Assembly: GCF_029784155.1 (NCBI RefSeq)
Contig: NC_073693.1
Coordinates: 352,551,117 to 352,615,116 of the forward strand
Length of the DNA stretch: 64,000 nt
Direction: 5' to 3'
Origin: Uranotaenia lowii
Lineage: Eukaryota > Arthropoda > Insecta > Diptera > Culicidae
A model generated the notes under the pieces. The model made no database searches. It saw nothing but the letters and a program-made list of their open reading frames with translations, and was not told the DNA's origin. Of this stretch, positions 1-10,200 are shown piece by piece (the stretch's first letter is position 1; each line of letters opens with the position of its first letter). The translations under genes and the position numbers were made by a program.

Positions 1-594
1 GAATTCATTCCAAAAGTTCATTCCCAGAATCACGCAATCCGGCAGGGTCGGTAATAGCAATACTGGGATTACTCGGGTCTTTCCATTGTAAGCGATTGGT
101 AGACGAACAAATGTCTGGAAATGGTGCTCCGTTCCATCTGCAGTCTTAATTCCTCCAGCCAATGATCCTTTCCGCAATTTTAGCTGATCCACTAACTGTA
201 CAAAGCTTCCTCCGAAGAGCGAGCAGTTCGCCCCGCTGTCTAAGAGACCGGTGATGCTTTTGCCCAGGACTTCGATTACTGCATGCGGTCGATTGCCGTT
301 GTTTAGATTGATGACTAAAGAGTTGATATTGTTGAAATCCGGTATCTGGGAAGGATCGTCAAAACATGGCGAGGAATTCGATCCCTCCGTTACTAGTTCC
401 CCGCCGGGGCATTTCCCGACCGATGACGGCAACTTGGACAGCTCCGTAACGAAAAACCTTTTTGTCCACAACGATAGCAGAACAGTATCGCTTGTGGTTT
501 CGAACAATCCATAAAGCGATGTCCCTCCTCGTCGCAATTCCAGCAAATCATTGGTGGTCGAGTGTTCACGCTCGGTGGTTCTGGATGCTCCTGA
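1..594 (-). CDS. Retrotransposon protease (start of pol), partial, in the -1 frame relative to gag
   Basis: A retropepsin-like aspartic protease that would cut the Gag and Gag-Pol polyproteins inside the virus-like particle. The frame is open from 594 down to the window edge and is incomplete at its C end. The catalytic triplet Asp-Ser-Gly lies at 240-232 within the local sequence LLDSGANCS. The closing hydrophobic-hydrophobic-Gly motif (VILGMNF) lies at about 33-13, which is the usual spacing for a retropepsin. The frame overlaps the gag frame between 396 and 594 and is offset by -1, so expression would need ribosomal frameshifting in that overlap. No canonical X XXY YYZ heptamer is present there. 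The nearest candidate is GGGGAAC directly before the gag stop codon. The region before the zinc knuckles in this frame is probably not translated. Confidence 0.75.
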
Positions 595-2477
595 CTAGAC
601 ACTGCCGGCCGCGATTGATTTTCCCGCGTGTTTGTAGTGTTGTGTTCCCTGCGTTCGAATCTCACCCTCAGAGCATCGACCTGATGAATCAGTTCCTCCA
701 AACGTTCTTCCACCTTGTTGTTACTGTTGTTCACCGACGATTCACCGTACGAACTCACTGCTTCTTCATTTCTGCGACTATTCATTTCTTCTAGCACATT
801 GACTCTTCCGTAGCGCTGATTCATCGGAGCATTGCGATTAGCGCGTTGTACTGGCACTGGTGTGGCAAGCGATGGTTCTAACAGAGATGCTGCCGGAAGT
901 AGCATTCGCCGCTGAAGCTGTTGAAGCTTTCTAAGCTCATCGAATTCCTTACATGCTTCTACTAGTTGTTCAACCGATGCTGCTTGCTGTGCTGCTGCAA
1001 CAGGAGCATATGTGGAGTTCATGTTCTTCTTGATAATGAACAATTTCTCTCTATCCGTTGCAGGTGGATTGGCGTAACTAAACAGTGTTGAGATATCCGC
1101 GAAGAAATCGCTAAAGGTTTCTTGCTCTCCTTGGAGCCGATGATACGCCTCAGCCCTCAAAATGTAAGCGTAGCTGCTTGGTAAGAACTCTCCCCGGATC
1201 AACCGCTTGAAATCTCCCCACGACCTCAAATCGCCTCTTAAAAACGCTCTAGCATACCACTTCAAAGCATCACCCTTGAGTAAGTGCTTGATGTTCTGCA
1301 ACAGCACCTGCTCAGGAACCTCTTCGGACAATGCGAATACCTCCACGCTTTGAATGAACTCGTTCAATGATGCGCCATCTCTTTCGCCTTTGTAGAAGAT
1401 CTGCCAATTGTGAATTGCCTTGCTTGAAGAACGCCGGTCCTCCCAACGCTGCTGTTGATAAGCTTCCTGTTCCCGTCGCATGAATCGCTCCAGTAACTCA
1501 TCCCTTAATCGGCTGTATTCATTCCTCGCTGATGCTTCTTCCACTCGTTCTCTAGAAGCGTACGGAGGAGGAGCGGATTCGTCGTCCGGATACCCAAGTT
1601 TCCCGCTAATTCTAGGTCCACGATGATGGCCAAACTGCTGGTCGAAATTGTTTTCTTCAACGTCACGTCGGTATGTTGCTGTATGCTGTGATTCATATGT
1701 GTTGCGCTCTCGATCTGAGAGCCGTTGCCTCTGCTGTTGTTTCCTCGGCTCGGGTTCTTCAACTGCGGCAGCTCCGCTCACCCATGGTGAATTCCCTAGG
1801 TACGTGCTGTCACGGTCTGAGCTGAAGGAGTTGGCTTCCGATTGTGACGTCCTGCGCCCTGGCTGGTCCTTCCCGATGTCAACTGGCTGATTCAAGCTGG
1901 CTGAGGTTCTGTTTCTGGAAGGCTTTGGAATAGTTCCTGTTCTGCTCGAGCCGGCCCGGGATACGTTCAGATCCACTGCTGCTGCACCATAATCCTCACT
2001 AGCACTTTGCACTTGCCCACTTGCTTTTTTTCTCGGGTTGTTCAACACATCTTCAATGTCCTCTAAAGAACATTGGATTAGAAGAGTCAGTGTTGCGTAC
2101 GTATCGTTTAATTTTGAAGGTGGTTCTACTATCGCTAAACGTTCACGATAATGAATAAGACGCGACGTTGCTTGACGCATGAATTGGTAATCCGCGGATT
2201 TAAAAGCTACTTTTAATCGTTCTAGCAAGTTATCTACGCGATCTTGACATATGCGGATGTTTTGCTCCGCATCCATGATGTGTGAAGAATTATCATAAAT
2301 TTTATTGTTTCTAACATCCTCTAGCATGATTTGCCTAAGCCTCAACGCTTTCGCTCTTCTCGGAAGAGAACTTAAATTAGCTACGTGACGTAGCGCCAGC
2401 TCATAGCTCACCTCGTCTTCGGAAAGACAAGCTGGATCCATATCCATTTTGAAAAAGGGTCTTATAATCTTAAACAC
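393..2477 (-). CDS. Retrotransposon Gag polyprotein
   Basis: A 694-residue structural protein that would assemble the cytoplasmic particle and bind the element's RNA. The ATG at 2477 is the first in frame and lies about 95 bases downstream of the primer-binding site. The N-terminal 200 residues are charged and helical. Residues about 180-350 are Ser/Gln/Arg-rich and look disordered. Residues about 355-500 carry a retrotransposon gag domain, with motifs HNWQIFYKGE, DALKWYARAF and RGEFLP. The C terminus holds a CCHC zinc knuckle (C645, C648, H653, C658). A second cysteine cluster (C667, C670, C680, C683) has Phe675 where the knuckle histidine would be. From memory, a CPxC ending of this kind is common in arthropod gag proteins, so it need not be a defect. 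The stop at 393-395 overlaps the protease frame. Confidence 0.85.
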   Translation of the reverse strand: MFKIIRPFFKMDMDPACLSEDEVSYELALRHVANLSSLPRRAKALRLRQIMLEDVRNNKIYDNSSHIMDAEQNIRICQDRVDNLLERLKVAFKSADYQFMRQATSRLIHYRERLAIVEPPSKLNDTYATLTLLIQCSLEDIEDVLNNPRKKASGQVQSASEDYGAAAVDLNVSRAGSSRTGTIPKPSRNRTSASLNQPVDIGKDQPGRRTSQSEANSFSSDRDSTYLGNSPWVSGAAAVEEPEPRKQQQRQRLSDRERNTYESQHTATYRRDVEENNFDQQFGHHRGPRISGKLGYPDDESAPPPYASRERVEEASARNEYSRLRDELLERFMRREQEAYQQQRWEDRRSSSKAIHNWQIFYKGERDGASLNEFIQSVEVFALSEEVPEQVLLQNIKHLLKGDALKWYARAFLRGDLRSWGDFKRLIRGEFLPSSYAYILRAEAYHRLQGEQETFSDFFADISTLFSYANPPATDREKLFIIKKNMNSTYAPVAAAQQAASVEQLVEACKEFDELRKLQQLQRRMLLPAASLLEPSLATPVPVQRANRNAPMNQRYGRVNVLEEMNSRRNEEAVSSYGESSVNNSNNKVEERLEELIHQVDALRVRFERREHNTTNTRENQSRPAVSSQEHPEPPSVNTRPPMICWNCDEEGHRFMDCSKPQAILFCYRCGQKGFSLRSCPSCRHRSGNAPAGN

Positions 2478-2572
2478 AAAAAGCCAAACTTTGAAACTTC
2501 AAGATATGCTACATAAACTAAACAGCAGCACATCAAACACCACAAAACAATTTAAAATGTGGGTTAATTCTA

Positions 2573-2583
2573 GTTGGGCGCCA
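2573..2583 (-). other. Primer-binding site, Lys-tRNA type
   Basis: The minus strand reads TGGCGCCCAAC. This is the complement of the last 11 bases, including CCA, of insect tRNA-Lys(CUU) as I remember it. It sits one base inside the inferred LTR end, where minus-strand DNA synthesis is primed. The match stops after 11 bases. Confidence 0.7.
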
Positions 2584-2584
2584 T

Positions 2585-4126
2585 TGTAAAAGAGCTTTTC
2601 TTTGATTTGTGCGAGGCAATGGTCAAAAACGCACTTTAACTTAAGCTACAACGCCATCAACTTGAAAAACAAATATTGATAGATTTCATCTTGCATATAT
2701 TCCTAACACAAACATTTTTAGTATAATTTTGGCTCACGTGTCATCCTATGATTTCAACTCGTCGCATGCAGTTCCTCCGATGATATTCTCCTTCTGTGCG
2801 CCGATTGCCTTGGCGAACCTAACAGGATCGGGCACCGGACTTCCGGATCCTGCCGGTGATGTTCTCCTTCTGTGCGCCAACTGCCTTGGCGGACCTAACA
2901 GGATCGGGCACCGGACTTCCGGATCCTGCCGGTGATATTGTCCTTATGTGCGCCAACTGCCTTGGCGAACCTAACAGGATCGGGCACCGGACTTCCGGAT
3001 CCTGCCGGTGACGTGCTCGTTAGTAACCTGTGTCGGAGCCCAGCAGGCTTCGTTGCGACACGAAGAGTCTCGCGGTGGCGATTCACCAACACGTTCGGCA
3101 AAATGCTGCTGACATGCAATTGTATCCAGTCCAAAGAGTTTCCGTGCACCTGAGTTCCGCCTTCCGCGGATGTGTGGCATCGACCCGGAATAGACCCGGC
3201 AAGTGTTCGGGCTCTGGAAGTCCGGATTGAGATAGTCTCGCTCGTGGGAAAACCGACTGCTTTTCCCTCGTGGGAAGAACCCCTGCCAGTGACGTGTTTC
3301 GTGTGCGACCAAGTCCTCGAACTGCAACTGCTGGTAGAAAATAAGCCGTAGAAAAAAGCCCTGTTGGCGATGCCCAATTAGTTTCGTCTAATTTATGGTA
3401 TTTTAGTTTTTCGGTCTTACCCAAAGGAAGGGGCTGTTTTTTCTGGCATTTAACACGTGGAAGTTTGTCGTGTGTAAATCAGCCTGTGGGAGAGAGATAG
3501 ACGTCAGCTCCTTGCCGATTGGTCCTTTGAGGTTAACTTACCGATCAATCTTGGGGGTGGTGTAATAGCTGAGTAGCTTAGTCAGCTAACATGCTGGTTT
3601 GCCTGCACCCCGTCTTGATTATATTGACGGCAATCGTGCCTCCGGCTCCGATGGATAGACCTGCCAATGGTTATTTCATGATTAACATGAGTTTTCCGAC
3701 ATGATCATCAAATGCCAATGAAAATTTCATTCCGCTTGGAATGCCTACTCACCAGCAGCTGTGGGCGAAGGTGTTAATTCGACGAGTCTAGGGCCCAAGT
3801 ATCCGCGGCTTTCTTTTTTAGCCGTGGTTCCGTCACGGTTTTCTGATGCTGGATGTGATCTGATGCTGGACGTCGCTAAACACGTGCACTTTCAGGTCCG
3901 CTGTGTAGGAACGGCACTTCCAGACCTGACACGTCACTTTTTTCTTTTCACACTCTGGCGAAAAACTAGCTTGTGTGTTGATACTGTTTACGCTGCTTGG
4001 CGAGGGGTACCTTCAATTTCAGCTAAACATGTCCACACTGTGGGGACTTGGTAGCCAATTTCTTTCCGTGGTTTTAATGAATGATAAATGCGTGCTGAAT
4101 ATATGCATAAAAACAAAACTGTTACA
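2585..4126 (-). repeat. 5' long terminal repeat (outer end inferred)
   Basis: The inner edge is set by the primer-binding site: one base beyond it the plus strand begins TGTAAAAG, that is, the LTR ends CTTTTACA on the coding strand. The outer edge is placed where the coding strand begins TGTAACAG (4126), giving matching TGTAA...TTACA termini and an LTR of about 1.54 kb. The change from balanced to AT-rich composition falls at the same place. An alternative outer end is TGTAGACT at 4132. The partner LTR is outside the window, so neither the length nor the target-site duplication can be confirmed. Several 60-160-codon open frames inside it are chance frames. Confidence 0.5.
2783..3012. repeat. 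Three tandem copies of a 76-bp unit inside the LTR
   Basis: The marker AACAGGATCG starts at 2821, 2897 and 2973, giving an exact 76-bp period. Copies differ at a few bases only (for example CGAAC versus CGGAC). Each unit contains the palindromic stretch TTCCGGATCC followed by TGCCGG. Short tandem repeats in LTR U3 regions often carry enhancer or insulator sites, but I recognise no specific factor site here. Confidence 0.9.
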
Positions 4127-5388
4127 GTCTACATTCCTTTAATCCATTAAAGAAAATTGTTTTGAATATTTTAGTCGACAGACAACGTAAATAAATGACC
4201 ATCATGCTAGCTTGGATGTCTCTCATTTAGAAATGTCGCGATATCCGACGATATGTAACAGTGATATGATACATATGTAGCATGACAAGGATATTTACGA
4301 GTATATCAATATCGCGTGACTTTGTATGTTTGATGGTTACCGTTTGCCTGCTCTGTTCAGGAGTATTGGCCAAATTTGACTGGATTTGGAATCGAAAACC
4401 AACAAAATCAAAAATTGAAACTTGACAGGTTTCCTAAGTTTTGACTAGCCTGGATTCGTGCTAGAAAAAAAATAAGGCAAGATTATTCTTGGTTATTCAA
4501 GCGAATAATATGAATTCATAAAAATCTACCTTTTAAAGGTTCTAAAAAAGACCGACCATTAACCCTATGCAACTTTTGGCACTGAATTTGATAGTGACGA
4601 TGGAAGGAGCGCTGTGTATTTTAATATCCCCAATGTTCAAAAACGGTCCTAATGCGATTGTGTTTAGTTAGCACTTGGTTTAAAAACCTGGTTTTTTGAG
4701 TCATGATAGCCTTTATATATTTAGAAATAACAAAACCCATTCCAATATTTACCTTCACAAAATAAAAGCTTTAAGACACTGTTTTTAAGCCAAGGTGCCA
4801 AATTCTTATCTCCCTTTGAAAACAGCTTAGGATACGCTTATTTTTTCGTAAAATTTCCTCTCAATGGCTACGGTTAAACAAGTAAAACTCAAAACAGCTC
4901 CAGAATGAGTAGGAATACTCTAAAAGAAGACATTATCCAGCTGATTGAGAACGCACTGTCTCGTTGAAGGCAGACTGACAGCAAAGCCTACCGTAGGTTC
5001 GTAATTGATTACGCGTTTTCACGCACAAAATTTTCGAGCGCGTGAATCAACCGGTGATGTGGAAAATTTTAATTAATCGACTGTGCTTTTGATTCGTGCT
5101 TCCCTGAAATGGGATGAATGAAATGGTGAAAAAGGGGGTGATGAGGTTTCGTTTCGGAAGACGATAATTGTAAAAGGTATTGATTCTGAGAAGTACAGCT
5201 AATGTTACTGGGCGCCAAAGTGTTCTATTTTCAGAAGCTTAATTTATTGAACAGGGTAGCGAAATTTTAATAACTAAATTCCAGCCCTGCGACTAGCAAA
5301 TAGGAAGTTGGCGACAGAATTAACACCGGTATTTTAAAACGTTCAATTCTAAGAGAGGAAACTAAGCAGCTTATCTCGTCCGAGTTGC
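4127..5388. other. AT-rich intergenic DNA, no gene seen
   Basis: Between the LTR and the promoter of the secreted-protein gene there is no open frame worth calling and no clear tandem or inverted repeat. Stops are frequent in all frames. Upstream regulatory sites for the gene on its right would lie here, but none can be named. Confidence 0.6.
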
Positions 5389-5428
5389 CATAAATACGAC
5401 GAAGCGCAGAATTTTCTTCCATCAGTCA
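5389..5428 (+). promoter_or_regulatory. Candidate core promoter: TATA-like box plus insect initiator
   Basis: CATAAATA at 5389-5396 lies about 30 bases before ATCAGTC, where TCAGT at 5422-5426 matches the arthropod initiator with A at 5424 as +1. The spacing fits a TATA-initiator promoter. A plausible splice donor (G|GTTAGT) follows at about 5459, and a strong polypyrimidine/CACAG acceptor ends at 5940. Transcription would then give a short noncoding first exon, an intron of about 480 bases, and a 5' leader before the ATG at 6094. The acceptor is more convincing than the donor. Confidence 0.45.
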
Positions 5429-5940
5429 TCGCTAGCTGATCTCGGACAGTGCAACGGGGTTAGTATGAAGAGGGAAAAAAAACTACAAGTGAAAACCAAT
5501 AAATAAAATCACCCATCTGTCGGTGGTGCAAAAAAAAAATGGAACATAAGTGTCTCGATTGGAAAATTTGTCACCGGACTGTTTTTTTTCCGAATTTTTG
5601 TTTTCTTTTTCGGTAAACCCTTGTTGGCCCGGAATCAAGATATCGGGGGTTGTTTATCCGTTTCCAAACTACTATAAATTGATATTTGCTGCTGGGGTGG
5701 TGAATATTTGATTTTGAGGTCGGAGTTTTCCAATTTGTTGAGGAACATCTGCGACCGAATTGATGTGAATCTCTATTTTGAATTTTATTGTCGCATATGA
5801 GCTGGGTAAAGGTTTTGAAAAATATGTTAAGATTTGGCCAGAAAAATAGTACATTAATACAGATATCTTTTAAATGAAATCTTTATTGATAAATTTTAAA
5901 ATTGAGTTTCAATTGTGGATTTTATTCCTTTTTTTCACAG

Positions 5941-6093
5941 GCCACTCCTAAAGTCAAACCGCATCTGGATCCATCTCATCGTCAGCCCGAACCCGTCAAT
6001 CCGTCATCCCGCCACAGTAAATTTGCTTCGTTGGCAAATAAACACGCGACAAAAAAGAGGCAACAAATTTTCCTCTCACCAGAAGCCGCCAAA
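5941..6093 (+). other. 5' untranslated part of the exon preceding the ATG
   Basis: This segment starts after a strong acceptor (pyrimidine tract then CACAG, ending at 5940) and ends at the start codon. It is richer in GC than the DNA to its left and contains no in-frame upstream ATG for the main frame. It is inferred to be leader sequence because the signal-peptide-encoding ATG lies at its end in a good context (GCCAAAATG). Confidence 0.45.
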
Positions 6094-6958
6094 ATGACTA
6101 CTCACGGATGGCAGCCGCGGTTTTTCCTGTTGACATCGATGGCAATTTTGATTACCCTACAGCAGCAACTCGGATCGATCGAATGTGCCAAGGCTGGGAC
6201 GTCTGGTAAGTAAGATGAGGGAAGATTTGGCCCGATTTCAGGAAATTTACCGCAGTGACAGGGTTTCTTATTATTGATTAAAATCTCTTCCAACCGGATT
6301 AGCGCCGGGTTTGATTTCAAATGATACACCAATTGAGAAAACCAATTTTAATGCATAACTTTCTTCTAAGAATTCTATTTTAAATTTGATATTCTTATTC
6401 GTAATTTTTCTAAAAATCTCCCATACAGTGAGTCAACAATCACCCAAAGAACTGCGAAAACTGAGCTCGGATCTTTTGAAAGAACTTCGTCAAGCTGAAA
6501 AAGCGCTAGCCCCTTTCCAAAAACAAAAAACTACCCTAAACCAGCAGCTCAGAAGTTACAGCGCCCTGAGCACACGTCACGCCTGGAAATCTCCAGCCAT
6601 GCAGAAGCAACGCAGTCAAGCCATCCGGAAGGATGCCCTCAGGATGCGATCGACGCTGCGCGCTTTCGATAAGAATTTCAAGAGCAATTTCGACTCCAAA
6701 CTTCGATCCCTGAAGGCGAAAGCAGCGCGACAAGTTAACCCCAATGGTGGTGGGGACTTGAGGGAACAGTTGGAACAAAGTGCTGCCATCTACCGGAAAA
6801 TTCTGGAATTGCTGTCCAACCTGATCGAGTGTCCGATTCACATTCTGGAGATCTTGGGACCGATTGGACCAACGACAGATACCAGTGAGTACGTGGATGT
6901 CACCGAACCTGTGTATCCGGGAGAGCTAGAATCTCCAGAAGGAAATAGTGTCTATTGA
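6094..6958 (+). CDS. Secreted basic helical protein, unknown function, two coding exons
   Basis: Spliced coding sequence: exon 6094-6205, intron 6206-6428 (donor G|GTAAGT, acceptor CATACAG), exon 6429-6958 with stop, giving 213 residues. The join is in phase 1 and creates a Val codon. The first about 35 residues form a signal peptide with a hydrophobic core (FFLLTSMAILITL). The mature part (residues about 38-165) is rich in Lys, Arg, Gln, Glu and Leu and should form long amphipathic helices or a coiled coil. It has a single Cys in IECPIH, so no intrachain disulfide, and ends in an acidic, Pro-containing tail (about 195-213). I do not recognise the family. Insect haemolymph, salivary or cuticular secreted proteins are possible. 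A strong donor-like CCAGTGAGT at about 6882 allows an alternative 3' isoform, but the frame reads on to a stop and a poly(A) signal. Confidence 0.75.
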
Positions 6959-7089
6959 TGCCAGACTTATGTTATGGTAAACGTTGGAACCAACCAAGTT
7001 AAGATGATGACCATGCGACAACAAAATGGACCCTGTTTGAACAATTAGGTTGTAAGCTGTTCTATACCTATCGTGAATGCAAATACCGC

Positions 7090-7095
7090 AATAAA
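7090..7095 (+). terminator. Polyadenylation signal of the secreted-protein gene
   Basis: A canonical AATAAA lies 132 bases after the stop codon and is followed by an AT-rich stretch. No stronger signal lies between the stop and this site. It implies a short 3' untranslated region that ends about 110-125 bp before the heptamer minisatellite. Confidence 0.75.
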
Positions 7096-7221
7096 ATACA
7101 ATTATCGTTGCAAAATTTCTTCGTTAAGTTTTAATTTCATAAGTTGGTTATATTGTTTAAAACCAACTTCAAATCTTAACTGACAGGAAAAATATACCCG
7201 GTAATCCTAAGGATATTTTCA

Positions 7222-10200
7222 GATTCCAGTCCAAAGTCCAGAGTGCAGAGTTCAGATCCAAGAGTCAAAGTCCAGAGTCCAGAATCCAGAATCTAGAGTT
7301 CCTAGTCTCGAGTCCAGAGTCCAGGATCTAGAGTCCAGGTCCATAGTCCAAAGTCCTAATCCATAGTCTAGAGTCCAGAGTTCAAGGTCCAGACTTCAGA
7401 GTCAAGAGTCCAGAGTCCAAATCCCAAAGTACAGAGTCTAGAGTTATGAGTTCAGAGTATTGAGTCCGGAGAAAAGCATTTAAGGCCAAGAGTGAGATCC
7501 CAGAATCCTTAGCCCATAGTACAGAGTTAAAAGTCCAGGGTCCAAAGTCCAGAGTCCTGAGTCCAGAGACCAAAATCCAAAGTCCAAAGTCCAGAGTCCA
7601 GAGTCCAGAGTCCAGAGTCCAGAGTCCAGAGTCCAGAGTCCAGAGTCCAGAGTCAAGAGTTCAGATTCCAGGGTCCTGGTTCCAGACTCCAGAGACCAAA
7701 GTCTAGAATCCGAGAGTCTAATTTCCATTGATCAGAGTCCGAGGTATAAAGTCTAGAGTCCATCGTTCAGGGTCCACAGTCAAGAAAACAGAGTCAAGAG
7801 TCCAGAGTACAGAATCCAGTGTTTAAAATCTAGAGTTCAGAGTTTCAAAGTCAAGATTCGAGAGTCCAGAGTCCAGAATTCTGAGTCCTGAATCTTAAGT
7901 TCAGAGTCCGGAGTTCATAGTCTAGAGTCCACAGTCTAAATTTCACAGTTCAGAGACTAGAGTCCAGAGTCCTGAGTCCAGAGTCCGGAGTTCATAGTAC
8001 AGATCCACAGACTAGATTTCACAGTCCAGAATCTAAAGACTAGAGTCCAGAGTCCAGAGTCCAAACTCCAGACTCTAGAGTCCAGATTCCAGAGTACAGA
8101 GTTCTGAGTTCAGAGTCCAGAGTACAGAGAACAGAATTGAGAATCTAGAGTTCAGAGTCCATAGTCCTGAGTCGAGAGTCCAGAGTCTAAAATCCTGAGT
8201 CCTGAGTGTAGAATCCAGAGTCCAAAGTCCAGAATCCAGAGTCCTGAGTCAAGAGGCAAGAATCCAGAGTCCAAAGTCCGGAATCCAGAGTCCAGAGTCT
8301 GGAGTTCAAAGTCCAGAGTCCACATTCTAGAGTCCGGAGTTCAGAGTCCAGGGTCCAGAGTCCAGAGTCCCGTGTCCAGAGTCCAGAGTCCAGAGTCCAC
8401 CGTCCAGAATACAGAGTCCCGAGTCAAGAATCCAGATTCCAGAATCCAGAATCCAGAATCCAGAGTCCAGAATCCAGAATCCAGAACCCAGCCAGAGGCC
8501 AGAGTCCAAAGTTCGGAGTCCAGAGTAAAAGTCCAGAGTCCAGACTCCAGAGTCCAGAGTCCAGAGCTCAGAGTCCAGAGTTTAGAGCCCAGAGTCCAGA
8601 ATATAGAGTCCAGATTCCAGCATCCAGAGTCCAGAGTCCAGAGTCCAGAGTCCAGAGTCCAGAGTCCAGAGTCCAAAGTTCGAAGTCCAAAGTTCATAGT
8701 CCAGAGTCCAGAGTCCAGAATTCAAAGTCCAGAGTCCAGATTCCAGAGACTTGAGTTCAGAGTCCAGAGTCCAGAGTTCAGAGTCCAGAGTCCTGAAACC
8801 AGAGTCCAGAATCCTCCAGAGTCCAGAGTCCAGAATCCTCCAGAGTCCCGAGTCCAGAGTTTAGCGTCCGGAGTCCAGAATTGAGAGCCAAGAGTTCAGA
8901 GTACTTACTCCAGAGTCAAGAGTCCAGAGTCCAGAGTCCAGAATCCAGAGTCCCGAGTCCAGAGTCCAGAGTCCAGAGTCCAGAGTCCAGAGTTCAGAGT
9001 TCAGAGTTCAGAGTCCAGAGTCCAGAGTCCAGAGTCCAGAGTCCAAAGTCCAGAGTCCAGAGTCCTCCAGAGTTCAGAGTCCAGAGTCCAGGGTCCATAG
9101 TACAGAGACCAGAGTTCAGAGTTTAGAGTCCACAGTCCAGAGTCCAGAGTCCAGAGTCCAGAGTCCAGAGTCCAGAGTCCAGAGTCCAGAGTCCAGAGTC
9201 CAGAGTCCAGAGTCCAGAGTCCAGAGTCCAGAGTCCAGAGTCCAAAGTCCAGAGTCCAGAGTCCTCCAGAGTTCAGATTCCAGAGTCCAGGGTCCATAGT
9301 ACAGAGACCGGAGTTCAGAGTTTAGAGTCCACAGTCCAGAGTCCAGAGTCCAGAGTCCAGAGTAAAGAGTCCAGAGTCCAGAGTCCAAAGTCCAGAGTCC
9401 AGAGTCCAGAGTCCAGAGTCTAGTGTCCAGAGTTCAGAGTCAAGAGTCCAGAGTTCTGAGTCCATAAGCTCAGATTACAGAGTCCAGAGTCCAGTGTCCA
9501 GAGTCCAGAGTCCATAGTCCAGAACCCAAAGTCCAGAGTCCAGAATCTAGAGTCCCGAGTCCAGAGTCCAGAGTTCAGAGTCCAGAGTCCAGAGTTCAGT
9601 GTTCTGAGTTCAGAATCCAGAGTCCAGAGTCCAGAGTCCAAAGTCCAGAGTCCAGAGTCCTCCAGAGTTCAGAGTCCAGAGTCCAGGGTCCATAATACAG
9701 AGACCAGAGTTCAGAGTTTAGAGTCCACAATCCAGAGTCCAGAGTAAAGAGTCCAGAGTCCAGAGTCCAAAGTCCAGAGTCCAGAGTCCAGAGTCCAAGG
9801 TACAGAGTCCAGAGTCCAGAGTCCAGAGTCCAGAGTCCAGAGTCCAGAGTCAAGAGTCCAGAGTTCTGAGTCCATAAGCTCAGATTACAGAGTCCAGAGT
9901 CCAGTGTCCAGAGTCCAGAGTCCATAGTCCAGAATCCAAAGTCCAGAGTCCAGAGTCAAGAGTCCAGAGTCCAGAGTCCAGAATCCAGAGTCCCGAGTCC
10001 AGAGTCCAGAGTTCAGAGTCCAGAGTCCAGAGTCCAGAGTCCAAAGTCCAGAGTCAAGAGTCCTCCAGAGTTCAGAGTCCAGAGTCCAGGGTCCATAGTA
10101 CAGAGGCCAGAGTTCAGAGTCCAGAGTCCAGGGTCCATAGTACAGAGACCAGAGTTCAGAGTTTAGAGTCCACAGTCCAGAGTCCAGAGTCCAGAGTCCA

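Larger units (their letters stand above)
1..4126 (-). mobile_element. 5' part of a Ty3/gypsy-type LTR retrotransposon
   Basis: Read on the minus strand, the order is long terminal repeat, Lys-tRNA-like primer-binding site, gag with zinc knuckles, then an aspartic protease with a DSG active site. This is the canonical 5' half of an LTR retrotransposon. The element runs off the left edge, so reverse transcriptase, RNase H, integrase and the 3' LTR are not visible. Base composition is near balanced through the element and turns AT-rich at about 4130, which supports an outer boundary there. The gag and protease frames carry no internal stops, so this copy looks fairly young. Ty3/gypsy is favoured over BEL/Pao because of the gag type, but without the polymerase region this is inference. 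Confidence 0.8.

Noticed and set aside
251..1890. Plus-strand frames opposite gag and protease
   Set aside because: Antisense shadows of a well-supported minus-strand coding region.
2895..4054. Several frames of 66-160 codons in the LTR
   Set aside because: They overlap on both strands, partly repeat with the 76-bp unit, and lie in noncoding LTR sequence.
6386..6428. Start codon and hydrophobic N terminus read from within the intron before 6429
   Set aside because: The upstream exon supplies a better signal peptide and ATG context, and consensus donor and acceptor sites join in frame.
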